Shown in pieces: positions 8,095-16,164 of a stretch of 64,000 nucleotides of DNA (its first letter is position 1; each line of letters starts with the position of its first letter). The DNA lies in assembly GCA_017552985.1 (NCBI GenBank), contig JAFZNO010000134.1:116339-180338 (forward strand). Direction: 5' to 3'. The position numbers were made by a program, and so were the translations under genes. Under the pieces are notes generated by a model that did not search any database, had not been told where the DNA came from, and saw nothing but the letters and a program-made list of their open reading frames with translations. Origin of the DNA: Lachnospiraceae bacterium (GTDB lineage Bacteria; Bacillota; Clostridia; Lachnospirales; Lachnospiraceae).

Positions 8095-8304
8095 TTAATT
8101 TCTTTCCTTGGACAGTCGCATATAAAAACTGAACAGATAGATACCGCACAGTCCCACGATGATATATACGATCCTGGAGAACCAAGACATATCACCGAAC
8201 AAAAATGCAACCAGGTCAAAACGGAAAATACCGATAAGAGCCCAGTTTAGTGCACCAACAATGGCAACCGTCAGGGCAGTAGCGTCCAAAAACTTATTTT
8301 CCAT
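8095..8304 (-). CDS. DUF378 small membrane protein
   Basis: A 69-residue protein with two hydrophobic helices (about 8-28 and 44-62). The LNWALIGIF motif and the IVYIIVGLCGIY segment match the DUF378 family (YuzA-like), whose function is unknown. The ribosome-binding site GAGGAG lies five bases before ATG. Convergent with rsfS and separated from lexA by about 120 bases, in which I see nothing notable. Confidence 0.8.
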   Translation of the reverse strand: MENKFLDATALTVAIVGALNWALIGIFRFDLVAFLFGDMSWFSRIVYIIVGLCGIYLFSFYMRLSKERN

Positions 8305-8427
8305 CGCTCCTCGTTTCCGCGCTTCCTTTCAGCGCCAAATCAATGTGATGCAAAGCGTGTTCGCTAAGCATTATCAGTATGGACGTGAAAGGAAAGAATT
8401 ATGCAGAAACAAAGCAATTCACTCAAT

Positions 8428-9045
8428 TTAACGATAGAAGCGGAATACGCCAAATACTTTTCCCATGATCTTACAGTCATCAACGATGATCGGATCCATG
8501 GAATCATTTTCCGGCTGAAGTCTAATATGACCTTTTTCTTTATAGAAAGTCTTTACGGTTGCGGAATCATCGATTAACGCAACAACAATTTCGCCATTTC
8601 TTGCCGTGTCGCAACAATGAACTAATATGCGGTCCCCGTCAAAAATGCCTACGTTGATCATGGAATCACCGCGAACGTTCAACATAAAGGAATCACCACG
8701 GGGAACACGATCCGCCGGTACGGGGAAGTAGTCTTGGATGTTTTCCTCGGCCAGGATCGGCTGACCGGCTGCAACGTTGCCGACAACGGGAATGCTAACC
8801 ATTTCCGTGCGAACCATCTGGAAGCTGTCATCACAGATCTCAATGGCACGGGGCTTCGTAGGATCCCTGCGGATATAACCGTTTTTCTCCAGCGTCTCCA
8901 AATGAGAGTGAACGGAAGAAGTGGATTTTAAGTTTACCGTCTCGCAGATTTCGCGAACGGTAGGCGGATATCCCTTTTTAAGAATCTCATCTTTAATATA
9001 ATTCAAAATCTCAGATTGCTTGTTCGTGATCTTTCCATATCCCAT
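8428..9045 (-). CDS. lexA: SOS repressor LexA
   Basis: A 205-residue repressor. The N-terminal winged helix domain begins [16 protein letters not shown]. The self-cleavage Ala-Gly is in NVAAGQPI (about residue 87), the catalytic Ser in GDSMINVGI (about 126) and the Lys in ATVKTFYKE (about 163). I place the start at ATG 9045, preceded by GGGAGG at suitable spacing; the longer frame to 9072 adds nine residues that are not LexA-like. It is divergent from a LysM gene and shares with it an intergenic region holding several LexA boxes, so autoregulation is expected. Confidence 0.95.
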   Translation of the reverse strand: MGYGKITNKQSEILNYIKDEILKKGYPPTVREICETVNLKSTSSVHSHLETLEKNGYIRRDPTKPRAIEICDDSFQMVRTEMVSIPVVGNVAAGQPILAEENIQDYFPVPADRVPRGDSFMLNVRGDSMINVGIFDGDRILVHCCDTARNGEIVVALIDDSATVKTFYKEKGHIRLQPENDSMDPIIVDDCKIMGKVFGVFRFYR

Positions 9046-9092
9046 GACCTTTATCCTCCCATTTAACAGCATGAAGAATCATTTCTGAAGTC

Positions 9093-9207
9093 ATTATAAC
9101 ACGTATGTTTTGAAAAAGCAAACATATATTCCCGAAAATATGTTCGTTTTTTGTATTGACAAAAGAATGTATGTTCGATATAATGCAAATATAAAGAACA
9201 GTTGTTC
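9093..9207. promoter_or_regulatory. Divergent SOS promoter region with LexA boxes
   Basis: On the minus strand, lexA has TTGCTT (9116-9121), 17 bases and TATAAT (9093-9098). On the plus strand, the LysM gene has a consensus promoter TTGACA (9156-9161), 17 bases, TATAAT (9179-9184). Boxes of the Gram-positive GAAC-N4-GTTC type: CGAAAATATGTTCG at 9133-9146, GAATGTATGTTC at 9165-9176 (inside the -35/-10 spacer), and the perfect GAACAGTTGTTC at 9196-9207 just after the start site. Repression of both genes by LexA is a confident inference. Confidence 0.85.
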
Positions 9208-9239
9208 GGTTTTCGCCAGGGGCGAGAGGAGAATGCGTT

Positions 9240-9629
9240 ATGAAAAATAATCAGTGTTTATCATATGAAGAAAGAAGAAAAGAAATCTTTAGAAATCAGC
9301 GTGCAAGAAGGATTCGCGAACAAAGAATGCACGTTGCCTTAAGTTTTATGGTTGCATTAATCTGTTTTGTTGCAGTATTTTTCATTTTTTCTGCTAGCAG
9401 TAAAGCTGAATCCAAGGATCAAAAGTATAAGTATTATACCAGCATTAGCGTAGAATACGGTGATTCCCTCTGGTCAATAGCAGATGAATACATGGATAAA
9501 GAGTTTTATGATCGTTTTTCTTACATTCAGGAAGTAAAAAGCATCAATCACATCCACGACGAAAACGAGATCGTGGCTGGAAAGATGCTGATTGTTCCTT
9601 ACTATTCATCTAAATTTGTATCTGATTGA
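9240..9629 (+). CDS. yneA: YneA-like SOS cell-division inhibitor (TM + LysM)
   Basis: A 129-residue protein with a basic cytoplasmic N-terminus, one membrane helix (about 30-50, VALSFMVALICFVAVFFIF) and an extracytoplasmic LysM domain (about 68-122; YGDSLWSIADEYM, VAGKMLIVPYY). In Bacillus the divergent lexA neighbour yneA has the same plan and blocks division after DNA damage. The position, the LexA boxes and the architecture together support that role; sequence identity alone would not. Its last 28 bases overlap the 3' end of the converging TtcA-like gene. Confidence 0.8.
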   Translation: MKNNQCLSYEERRKEIFRNQRARRIREQRMHVALSFMVALICFVAVFFIFSASSKAESKDQKYKYYTSISVEYGDSLWSIADEYMDKEFYDRFSYIQEVKSINHIHDENEIVAGKMLIVPYYSSKFVSD

Positions 9630-10366
9630 TCGTTTGTTGGATCCTCGGTAATGGGTTGCCACCCTTGAAGATTTCCGTCTTGAATTGCCGTGAACATGCG
9701 GTTTTTTATGCCCGGATTCTCTTGGTTTAATTGCTTTAGCAAGTCTTTTACGTATTGCCTTTTTGTGTATCCGTCAGCCGGACAGGCACTTTTTACCACA
9801 GGTACGTCATTTTTGTTTACAAAACCGATCACGTCGGCTTCGTTTAAGTATGCCAAAGGTCGGATCACGGTTAAGTCCATTCGGTCCAAATAAGTAACGG
9901 GAGCGAAGGTGTGAAACCTTCCTTCAAATATAAGAGACATCATCATTGTTTCCACAATGTCATCTTTATGATGAGCGTATGCGATCTTATTGCATCCTAA
10001 TTCCTTTGCAACCGTATTTAGGGCACCTTTTCTCATTTTCGCACACAAGGAGCAAGGATTTGTCTCTTTTCGGTCCTCGAAAATGATTTTAGCGATTTCC
10101 GTTGGAATGATCTTATATTCAATGTGTTTCCGGCTGCAAAGCTCCACTATTTTATCGAGATTTACGTTATGAAATCCTAAATCTACGGTGATGGCACAGA
10201 TTTCAAATTTTTTTGGATAAAAGAACTGAAGGGAATGCATGGCTTCTAATAGCGTCAAACTATCTTTTCCGCCAGAAATCCCAATGGCAATCTTGTCCCC
10301 GTCTTCAATCATGTGATAGTCGTCAACGGCTTTTCTAACTCGGCTCAACAATTGTTGTAATTTCAT
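9602..10366 (-). CDS. TtcA-like tRNA 2-thiolation PP-loop protein
   Basis: A 254-residue ATP pyrophosphatase of the TtcA/TtuA group, which thiolates tRNA (2-thiocytidine 32 in TtcA). The PP-loop ISGGKDSLTLL is near residue 30 and a CSLCAKMRKG cysteine pair near residue 108 can ligate an Fe-S cluster. A further Cys is in KSACPADGYTKR (about residue 200). The start at 10366 follows AGAAAGG. The precise tRNA target cannot be read from the sequence. It is preceded by a good promoter, divergent from the AI-2E-family gene. Confidence 0.8.
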   Translation of the reverse strand: MKLQQLLSRVRKAVDDYHMIEDGDKIAIGISGGKDSLTLLEAMHSLQFFYPKKFEICAITVDLGFHNVNLDKIVELCSRKHIEYKIIPTEIAKIIFEDRKETNPCSLCAKMRKGALNTVAKELGCNKIAYAHHKDDIVETMMMSLIFEGRFHTFAPVTYLDRMDLTVIRPLAYLNEADVIGFVNKNDVPVVKSACPADGYTKRQYVKDLLKQLNQENPGIKNRMFTAIQDGNLQGWQPITEDPTNDQSDTNLDE

Positions 10367-10396
10367 GATATCTATGCCTTTCTTATCATTTGCTCT

Positions 10397-10504
10397 ATTT
10401 TATCTTATTTTCCCACGCTAAACAATAAGTAATTTCTAGAAATTTACTGAAATTTACTTAATTGTTTTATATTACTTGTTTAATTCAGTAATTCGATGTA
10501 TGAT
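10397..10504. promoter_or_regulatory. Divergent promoters with shared palindrome between TtcA-like and AI-2E-family genes
   Basis: Minus strand: TTGTTT (10420-10425), 17 bases, TAAAAT (10397-10402), for the TtcA-like gene. Plus strand: TTGTTT (10476-10481), 17 bases, TATGAT (10499-10504), for the permease. Between them the motif GAAATTTACT occurs twice in tandem (10439-10458), and an inverted copy AGTAATTTC starts at 10428. This looks like an operator; the regulator is unknown. Confidence 0.6.
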
Positions 10505-10545
10505 TATTTATAGATGCGATATGACCTTTTGTGGGGTGGGAGAGT

Positions 10546-11991
10546 ATGAAAAAATGGAATTGGAATAATAAATACATTGGATGGGGTATTACGGCATTTC
10601 TAGTGATCACTGCCAGTTTAGGCGTATATTATCTTATGTTCCATGCATCCAGGCTTTTTGAAAACATCAGCCGCATTTTCAACATTCTTATGCCGGTTAT
10701 GTTTGGTCTGATCATAGCATATCTGCTAACACCCGTCTTGGATTATTTTGAAATACGCGTATTTACGCCATTATGTGATAAGCTGAAATGGAAGAAATCA
10801 AATGGCAGAAGCGGAATCATTCGTATTTTTTGCATTTTGTTAACTTTGGCATTGTTTTTTGCATTAATCTATGAATTGTTTTACATGTTAATTTCCCAGA
10901 TCGTACCCAGCGTTATCAACATAGCGAATAACTTTGACACTTACGTGGCAAACGTTACAAAATGGTTGAATAAGATTTTGGAAGACAATCCCATGCTTCG
11001 TGAAAATGCCAATATGATCATTGAGAGGTATTCAACCGAATTAAATGACTGGATAAACACAACGGTATTAGCAAAGACGACAGATATCATAAAAGCCGTT
11101 TCCTTAAGCGTACTCGGCAGCATTAAAGTTCTTTGGAATTTGATTATTGGTATCATTATTTCCGTCTACGTAATGATCAATAAGGAAAAATTTGCAGGAC
11201 AGTTTAAGAAGATCGTTTTTGCAACGCATGACGTGAACAATGCGAACATTATCATTAACAACGTAAAGTTTACACACAGAACCTTTGGGGGATTTATCGG
11301 TGGGAAAGTACTGGATTCCATCATTATTGGATTGCTTTGCTTCATAGGCACGACGATCATGCAAATGCCGTATGCTTCCTTGATCAGCGTGATCATTGGC
11401 GTAACCAACGTAATTCCTTTCTTTGGACCTTACATGGGTGCAATTCCTTCCGTCATCTTGATCTTTGTCGTAGATCCCATGCATCCTTTGAATTGTGTAT
11501 ATTTTGCGTTGTTTATCTTAATATTACAACAATTTGACGGAAACTTCCTTGGACCATTGATTTTAGGAGACTCAACGGGGTTATCCGGTTTCTGGGTGAT
11601 TTTCTCCATTACGTTCTTTGGCGGTTTATGGGGAGTTGTTGGCATGATCATCGGCGTGCCTTTATTTGCCGTAATTTATGCAGCAATCAAATCCATTATA
11701 GAAATGAAGCTCCGAAAGAAAAATTTGCCAACGGATTCAGAGGAATATACCTACGTATGTGCAATAGATGACAAAGGACTTCATACGTACGTGCCTGAAG
11801 GCAAACAAAATACGAAATACAAAGAGGTTTATCAATTCGGCCAACAATTTATAAGTGATTCTTCAGAAGTCATTTCCGGTGATTACATGACCCAATATAC
11901 CGTAAAGAAATCTGAAAAAAAATCTGATAAAAAGAAAAAATCACAGGAATCAAATCAGGATTCCCAAAAAGATGATTCTATTGATGAATAA
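10546..11991 (+). CDS. AI-2E family transporter (TqsA/YtvI-like permease)
   Basis: A 481-residue polytopic membrane protein with about eight hydrophobic segments. The family-typical NVIPFFGPYMGAIPS block is near residue 290 and the DGNFLGPLILGDSTGLSGFW segment near 335-355. Family members have been linked to autoinducer-2 export or to Na+/H+ exchange; which applies here cannot be told. The C-terminal 90 residues are hydrophilic, ending in a Lys/Ser-rich tail. The start at 10546 follows GGTGGGAG; the frame start at 10531 lacks a ribosome-binding site. Confidence 0.85.
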   Translation: MKKWNWNNKYIGWGITAFLVITASLGVYYLMFHASRLFENISRIFNILMPVMFGLIIAYLLTPVLDYFEIRVFTPLCDKLKWKKSNGRSGIIRIFCILLTLALFFALIYELFYMLISQIVPSVINIANNFDTYVANVTKWLNKILEDNPMLRENANMIIERYSTELNDWINTTVLAKTTDIIKAVSLSVLGSIKVLWNLIIGIIISVYVMINKEKFAGQFKKIVFATHDVNNANIIINNVKFTHRTFGGFIGGKVLDSIIIGLLCFIGTTIMQMPYASLISVIIGVTNVIPFFGPYMGAIPSVILIFVVDPMHPLNCVYFALFILILQQFDGNFLGPLILGDSTGLSGFWVIFSITFFGGLWGVVGMIIGVPLFAVIYAAIKSIIEMKLRKKNLPTDSEEYTYVCAIDDKGLHTYVPEGKQNTKYKEVYQFGQQFISDSSEVISGDYMTQYTVKKSEKKSDKKKKSQESNQDSQKDDSIDE

Positions 11992-12058
11992 TCATAATTG
12001 ATTTGACCAGGCCCAGACGCGAATCCCTAAAGGAAGAGCGTTTTCGGTCTAAATATAA

Positions 12059-12088
12059 CTCTTCGGAAAATGCTGATTTTCCGAAGAG
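12059..12088. repeat. Perfect 13-bp inverted repeat upstream of the recombinase
   Basis: CTCTTCGGAAAAT, four bases (GCTG), then its exact complement. No T-run follows on the plus strand, so it is a poor terminator for the upstream gene; a weak TTATATTTA follows on the minus strand. The surrounding gap 11992-12154 holds no other feature I can support. Confidence 0.6.
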
Positions 12089-12154
12089 TACAATGCGAAT
12101 TTTAGCCCCGAGATTACTTATAATCAATCATCAGCCGCATCTGGAGCATTTTTC

Positions 12155-13183
12155 ATGAAAGAAAAAAAATCAAATACACAAACTTTATATGAACTTGTAG
12201 ATTGTCTTCCGGAATTTTGCAAAGGATATTTGATCGTTAGGGCAAATGACAGAGGCATAAATACAAGAATTGGTTATGCAAGAAATCTGAAAACGTTTTT
12301 CGAGTACGTAATCCAGAACGTGCCTGTTTTTCGCGGAAAATCAGTTAAAGACGTGACGCCCGTGGACATGGGCAAGCTAACCGTTGAAGACATCGACTTG
12401 TTTATTGGAATTTATTCTGAAAGTCATGAAAAACCTACCATAGCACGCATGAAATCGTCCATTTCATCCATGTATAATTATCTGGCAAATACTTTGCGTG
12501 CAATTTCCTATAATCCGGTATTGGGCGTTCAGCGCGTCGACGTGCCTAAAAAGGATTACGTTGTATACTTAAACCTTCAGGAACAGGAAAAATTATTAAA
12601 TACAATTATCTACGGCACGGGCCTTACGGAACGCGAAAAATCTTTACACAGCCGATACGTAAAACGTGACCTTGCCATGGTTTTTTTACTTTTGGATACG
12701 GGGCTTCGTGCTGCGGAACTTCAAGGCGCAGACAACCGAGACGTAGATCTGTCTGAATGCAGCATTATTGTCACCAGAAAAGGCGGATCCATCAATAAAG
12801 TATATTTTTCCGATGAAGCTGCGGAATACTTAAGGGATTACATGCAGGAAAAAGAACAAAATCTTGCCATGTATAATGGACCGGCGGATCCCTTGATCAT
12901 TTCGGAAAAAGGTACAAGACTTACGGTACGTCAATATGAAAACATTGTTCCAAAGTATGTAAATGCGGCGCTTCCTGAGCGTTATGGAACGATCAATTGT
13001 CATAAATTGAGATCCAGTTTTGCCATGGAATTCTACATGCGTGATCCCAAGGATGGCGGTCACGACATATTGGCACTGCAAAACCGCATGAATCATAAAC
13101 GCTTGGAAACCACGAACATCTATGCCAAGGCTGCCAATAACGTTTCAAAAGAAACCAGAAACTGGCGCAAAAGTACGCAATAA
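12155..13183 (+). CDS. Tyrosine recombinase (XerC/D-like integrase)
   Basis: A 342-residue site-specific recombinase. The N-terminal SAM-like core-binding domain spans about 15-125 and the catalytic domain about 140-340. The expected active-site residues are visible: Arg in DTGLRAAEL (about 185), Lys in TRKGGS (about 208), His-x-x-Arg in CHKLRSS (about 287), His in RMNHKRLE and Tyr in TNIYAKA (about 326). GGAG lies 9 bases upstream of ATG 12155. No phage or plasmid genes surround it. It may be a chromosomal Xer or a solitary integrase; the host dif-resolution recombinase is not excluded. Confidence 0.88.
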   Translation: MKEKKSNTQTLYELVDCLPEFCKGYLIVRANDRGINTRIGYARNLKTFFEYVIQNVPVFRGKSVKDVTPVDMGKLTVEDIDLFIGIYSESHEKPTIARMKSSISSMYNYLANTLRAISYNPVLGVQRVDVPKKDYVVYLNLQEQEKLLNTIIYGTGLTEREKSLHSRYVKRDLAMVFLLLDTGLRAAELQGADNRDVDLSECSIIVTRKGGSINKVYFSDEAAEYLRDYMQEKEQNLAMYNGPADPLIISEKGTRLTVRQYENIVPKYVNAALPERYGTINCHKLRSSFAMEFYMRDPKDGGHDILALQNRMNHKRLETTNIYAKAANNVSKETRNWRKSTQ

Positions 13184-13221
13184 CGGCGTAGTAACACTAA
13201 ATTAATATCAAATAACATAAG

Positions 13222-13251
13222 AATCCCGGAGAAACTTCATTCTCCGGGATT
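13222..13251. terminator. Bidirectional terminator between recombinase and flotillin
   Basis: A perfect 12-bp stem AATCCCGGAGAA / TTCTCCGGGATT with a 6-base loop, placed between two converging genes. Confidence 0.8.
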
Positions 13252-13310
13252 TAATATGATACAACTATTTTTTCCGAACAATTATTTTGCTAATATGTTC
13301 TTCTATTTCT

Positions 13311-14900
13311 TTACTTCTCTTCTGCTACGGTCGATTCGGTTGCTTTTGCAGCCTTTCCGCCAAGGAAACCTGCCAGTACGGCACTCAGATCAACGCCGGT
13401 GGACTCCTTCATGCCGTCGGTTACCTGAACAACGGTTCCCATGATGTCCTTAACCAACTTTGCGGAATTTCCGTCACCGTACATGGTGATCTTGTCAACC
13501 TGGCTCAGAGGCTCAGCGGCATTTCTAACAACGTCAGGCAATGCCTTGAAGTACATGTCGAGAACGGCTGCCTCGCCCATCTTCTGCATTGCGATTGCCT
13601 TCTTCTCGATACCTTCTGCTTCTGCAACAGCCTTTGCACGAATTGCTTCTGCTTCTGCAAGACCCTTTGCACGGATACCTTCTGCTTCCTGCTCCATGGT
13701 ATACTTCTGAGCATCTGCGGTAGCCTTCTTTGCTTCTGCTTCCTTTTCCTTTTCGAACTTCTCAGCTTCTGCCCTCTTTTGACGTTCGAAGAGTTGTGCC
13801 TCAGAATTTCTCTGAATCTCATAGAGCTGTGCGTCTGCTTGCTGCTGACGAGCAAACTTCTCAGCTTCTGCTTTCTTCTTAACTTCTGCGTCCAGAGCCT
13901 GCTCCATAACCTCAGCCTCTTTTTGCTTCAAGAGAATTTCCTTCTCCTGACGTGCAATGTTAGCGTCTGCGGTCGTGATCTCAACGGTCTTACGCTCGGT
14001 CTCTTGCTGGATCTGATATGCAGCGTCTGCGATAGCCTTCTTGGTATCAGCAGATTTCTGCAGTTCAGCCTTCGTAATTGCAAGTTCATTTTCCTTCTGT
14101 GCGATCAGGGTATCAGCACTGATCTTAGCTTCCTGAGCTTCTCTCTCGGCATTCGCCTGAACGATGGATTTCTCCTTCTCAGCTCTTGCCTTTGCATTAG
14201 CGATCTCCAGATCGGAAGTAACCTGTGCGTCATTTGCTTCCTTGCGGGCCATAGCCTGAGCCTTTGCGATTTCCTTTTCGCTCTCAGCACGGGAGATGGC
14301 TGCATTCTTCTGAATCTTTACAATATTATCAACACCGAGGTTTTCAATTACGCCGTTTCCGTCAACAAAATTCTGAACGTTGAAGGATACGATGTCAAGA
14401 CCCATGGCTGCCAGGTCAGGCTCAGCATTCTCTTTTACGAGAGTCGCGAATTTCTGACGATCGGAAACCATTTCCTCCAATGCCATCTTACCAACGATTT
14501 CACGAACGTTACCTTCCAGAACCTCTCTTGCAACTCTTGCAATGTAATCAGGTTTCTTGTTCAGGAAGTTCTGGGCTGCAAGCCAAAGCTTCTCGTTGTT
14601 ATCGCTGATCTTAACGTTTACGGTTGCGTCTACGTTAATGTTGATGTAATCAGCGGTGGGAACGGCATTACTGGTTTTTACGTCGATCGGAATCAACTGC
14701 AGGTTCAGTTCATCTTTTCTTTCAAGGAAAGGGAACTTAACTCCGGCTTTACCGATCAGAACCTTGGGTTTTTTCCTAAGACCAGAGATGATCATTGCAG
14801 TATCGGGTGACGCTTTAACGTAACCAGACGCAATGAGGAACAAAAATAGTACAATGACAATGGCAACAATGACGAGTGGTGCAACGATGTAATCAGGCAT
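13311..14900 (-). CDS. floT: Flotillin family protein (FloT/YuaG-like)
   Basis: A 529-residue membrane scaffold. An N-terminal hydrophobic hairpin (about 5-27) is followed by an SPFH/band-7 domain (about 28-210; GYVKASPDTAMIISG, VREIVGKMALEEMVSDR). A long Ala/Glu/Lys coiled coil spans about 215-440 with many KAxAEAE repeats, and the tail is Gly/Ala-rich. Flotillins organise functional membrane microdomains. AGGAGG precedes ATG 14900. It is transcribed alone, converging on the recombinase. The repetitive coiled coil produces a long open frame on the other strand that is not a gene. Confidence 0.92.
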   Translation of the reverse strand: MPDYIVAPLVIVAIVIVLFLFLIASGYVKASPDTAMIISGLRKKPKVLIGKAGVKFPFLERKDELNLQLIPIDVKTSNAVPTADYININVDATVNVKISDNNEKLWLAAQNFLNKKPDYIARVAREVLEGNVREIVGKMALEEMVSDRQKFATLVKENAEPDLAAMGLDIVSFNVQNFVDGNGVIENLGVDNIVKIQKNAAISRAESEKEIAKAQAMARKEANDAQVTSDLEIANAKARAEKEKSIVQANAEREAQEAKISADTLIAQKENELAITKAELQKSADTKKAIADAAYQIQQETERKTVEITTADANIARQEKEILLKQKEAEVMEQALDAEVKKKAEAEKFARQQQADAQLYEIQRNSEAQLFERQKRAEAEKFEKEKEAEAKKATADAQKYTMEQEAEGIRAKGLAEAEAIRAKAVAEAEGIEKKAIAMQKMGEAAVLDMYFKALPDVVRNAAEPLSQVDKITMYGDGNSAKLVKDIMGTVVQVTDGMKESTGVDLSAVLAGFLGGKAAKATESTVAEEK

Positions 14901-15038
14901 TTCTTTTTTTCCTCCTTTTGTTAAATAATATTAGTGAAATGAACCAATGATAACTATTGCGCATCGTTATTTCATTTACAAAAATTATATCATGCAGTTT
15001 CCGTAAAAGAAAGAATTATTTCAGCACGATATTGCTTA

Positions 15039-15518
15039 TTAACGTTCCGCCTGGTGCACTTTTCCAATGATTTCATCAGAATCCAGAATTACGGTAAACG
15101 GCCCGTCATTTAATAAAGAAACCTTCATGTCGGCTCCAAACCGTCCCGTTTGGACTCTGTTTTCTCCCAGGATCTCTTTACATGATTTTACCATATAATC
15201 ATACAAAGGTTCGGCGATCGCCTGTGGAGCCGCGTTCGTAAAAGAAGGCCGGTTTCCTTTTCTACAATCTGCATACAGCGTAAACTGCGAGATCAAAAGG
15301 ACGCTCCCGCCAACGGAATCCAGATCCAAATTGGTTTTACCTTCTGCGTCTTCAAAGATGCGAAGGCCCAATAGTTTCTTTAATATTTTGTCTGCAATTT
15401 CTTTTGTGTCATCTAAAGTGATCCCAATCAATACCAGAAATCCTTTTCCTATGTTCCCGATGATTTCACCATCCACTTTTACGCTGGCTTCGGAAACTCT
15501 TTGAACTACGAATCTCAC
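15039..15518 (-). CDS. dtd: D-aminoacyl-tRNA deacylase
   Basis: Hydrolyses D-amino acids (and Gly from tRNA-Ala) mischarged onto tRNA. The 159-residue protein has the standard DTD length. Diagnostic motifs are [17 protein letters not shown] (about 78-94), with the catalytic-pocket SQFTL, and [11 protein letters not shown] (about 138-148), a variant of the cross-subunit NGPVT motif. The start appears to be GTG at 15518 with GGGAGA upstream. It sits just after a NUDIX gene, probably co-transcribed (28-base gap). Confidence 0.93.
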   Translation of the reverse strand: MRFVVQRVSEASVKVDGEIIGNIGKGFLVLIGITLDDTKEIADKILKKLLGLRIFEDAEGKTNLDLDSVGGSVLLISQFTLYADCRKGNRPSFTNAAPQAIAEPLYDYMVKSCKEILGENRVQTGRFGADMKVSLLNDGPFTVILDSDEIIGKVHQAER

Positions 15519-15546
15519 TGTTGGATTCTTCTCCCATCTTTCGTAT

Positions 15547-16119
15547 TTAATTCTTGGTAATCCTTAACCCTTGGCAAAATGCAAATGCGGCAAGCTGGGC
15601 CCTGGAACTAAAGGGTGCACCTTCCCGGATCATGCAAAGCAAATCATCTGCATCATAAAAGGCCGCCTTGATCTGTTCGTTTTCAGAGCAGTTTTCGAAA
15701 CAAAGCGTACCTTCTGCTTCCACAAATGCAATGTACGTCGTTACGTCCGAGATGGCCACGGCGGCAAAGGAAGGGGGCAAAATGGCTTTGATCTCTTTAA
15801 CCCGGAGCCCCGTTTCTTCAAAAAGCTCTCGGCGGATGCAATCCTCGATCGATTCATTTTCTTCCATCATTCCTGCACAAAGATTATAGATTTCCTTGTT
15901 GACGCCCATGCGGAATTCCTTTAATAAGAGAAATTTCTGATCCATCGTTGCCACAATGGATACGCCGCTTGCCCGTTTCCCCAAATCGCTCACGTCTTTG
16001 AGGTCCTGACGGCTGACGATCTCATAGTTCTTCTCCCGCCCAGCCTTATTCAGGTATTTCAACTCATAATTCTTTAGGTATTTTCCGTCCTTCACTTTTT
16101 GAAGTGAGATCAATTCCAT
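15547..16119 (-). CDS. NUDIX hydrolase, ADP-ribose pyrophosphatase-like
   Basis: A 190-residue NUDIX protein. The box [20 protein letters not shown] (about 82-101) continues with TGL and fits GX5EX7REUXEEXGU. The segments before it ([20 protein letters not shown]) resemble ADP-ribose pyrophosphatases, so hydrolysis of ADP-ribose or a related sugar nucleotide is likely but not proven. GAGGATG precedes the start at 16119. It lies between RNase G and dtd in the same direction. Confidence 0.82.
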   Translation of the reverse strand: MELISLQKVKDGKYLKNYELKYLNKAGREKNYEIVSRQDLKDVSDLGKRASGVSIVATMDQKFLLLKEFRMGVNKEIYNLCAGMMEENESIEDCIRRELFEETGLRVKEIKAILPPSFAAVAISDVTTYIAFVEAEGTLCFENCSENEQIKAAFYDADDLLCMIREGAPFSSRAQLAAFAFCQGLRITKN

Positions 16120-16164
16120 AAAAACTTCATCCTCGTTTCATATTATGCCGTAAAACAGATTTGA

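Noticed and set aside
12155-13183. Prophage or integrative element marked by the recombinase
   Set aside because: Flanking genes are housekeeping, and there are no tRNA, att repeats, structural or replication genes.
13287-14810. 507-codon open frame on the plus strand
   Set aside because: It lies opposite the flotillin gene. The repetitive Ala/Glu/Lys codons of the coiled coil read as Leu/Cys/Phe on the other strand; it has no domain and no ribosome-binding site.
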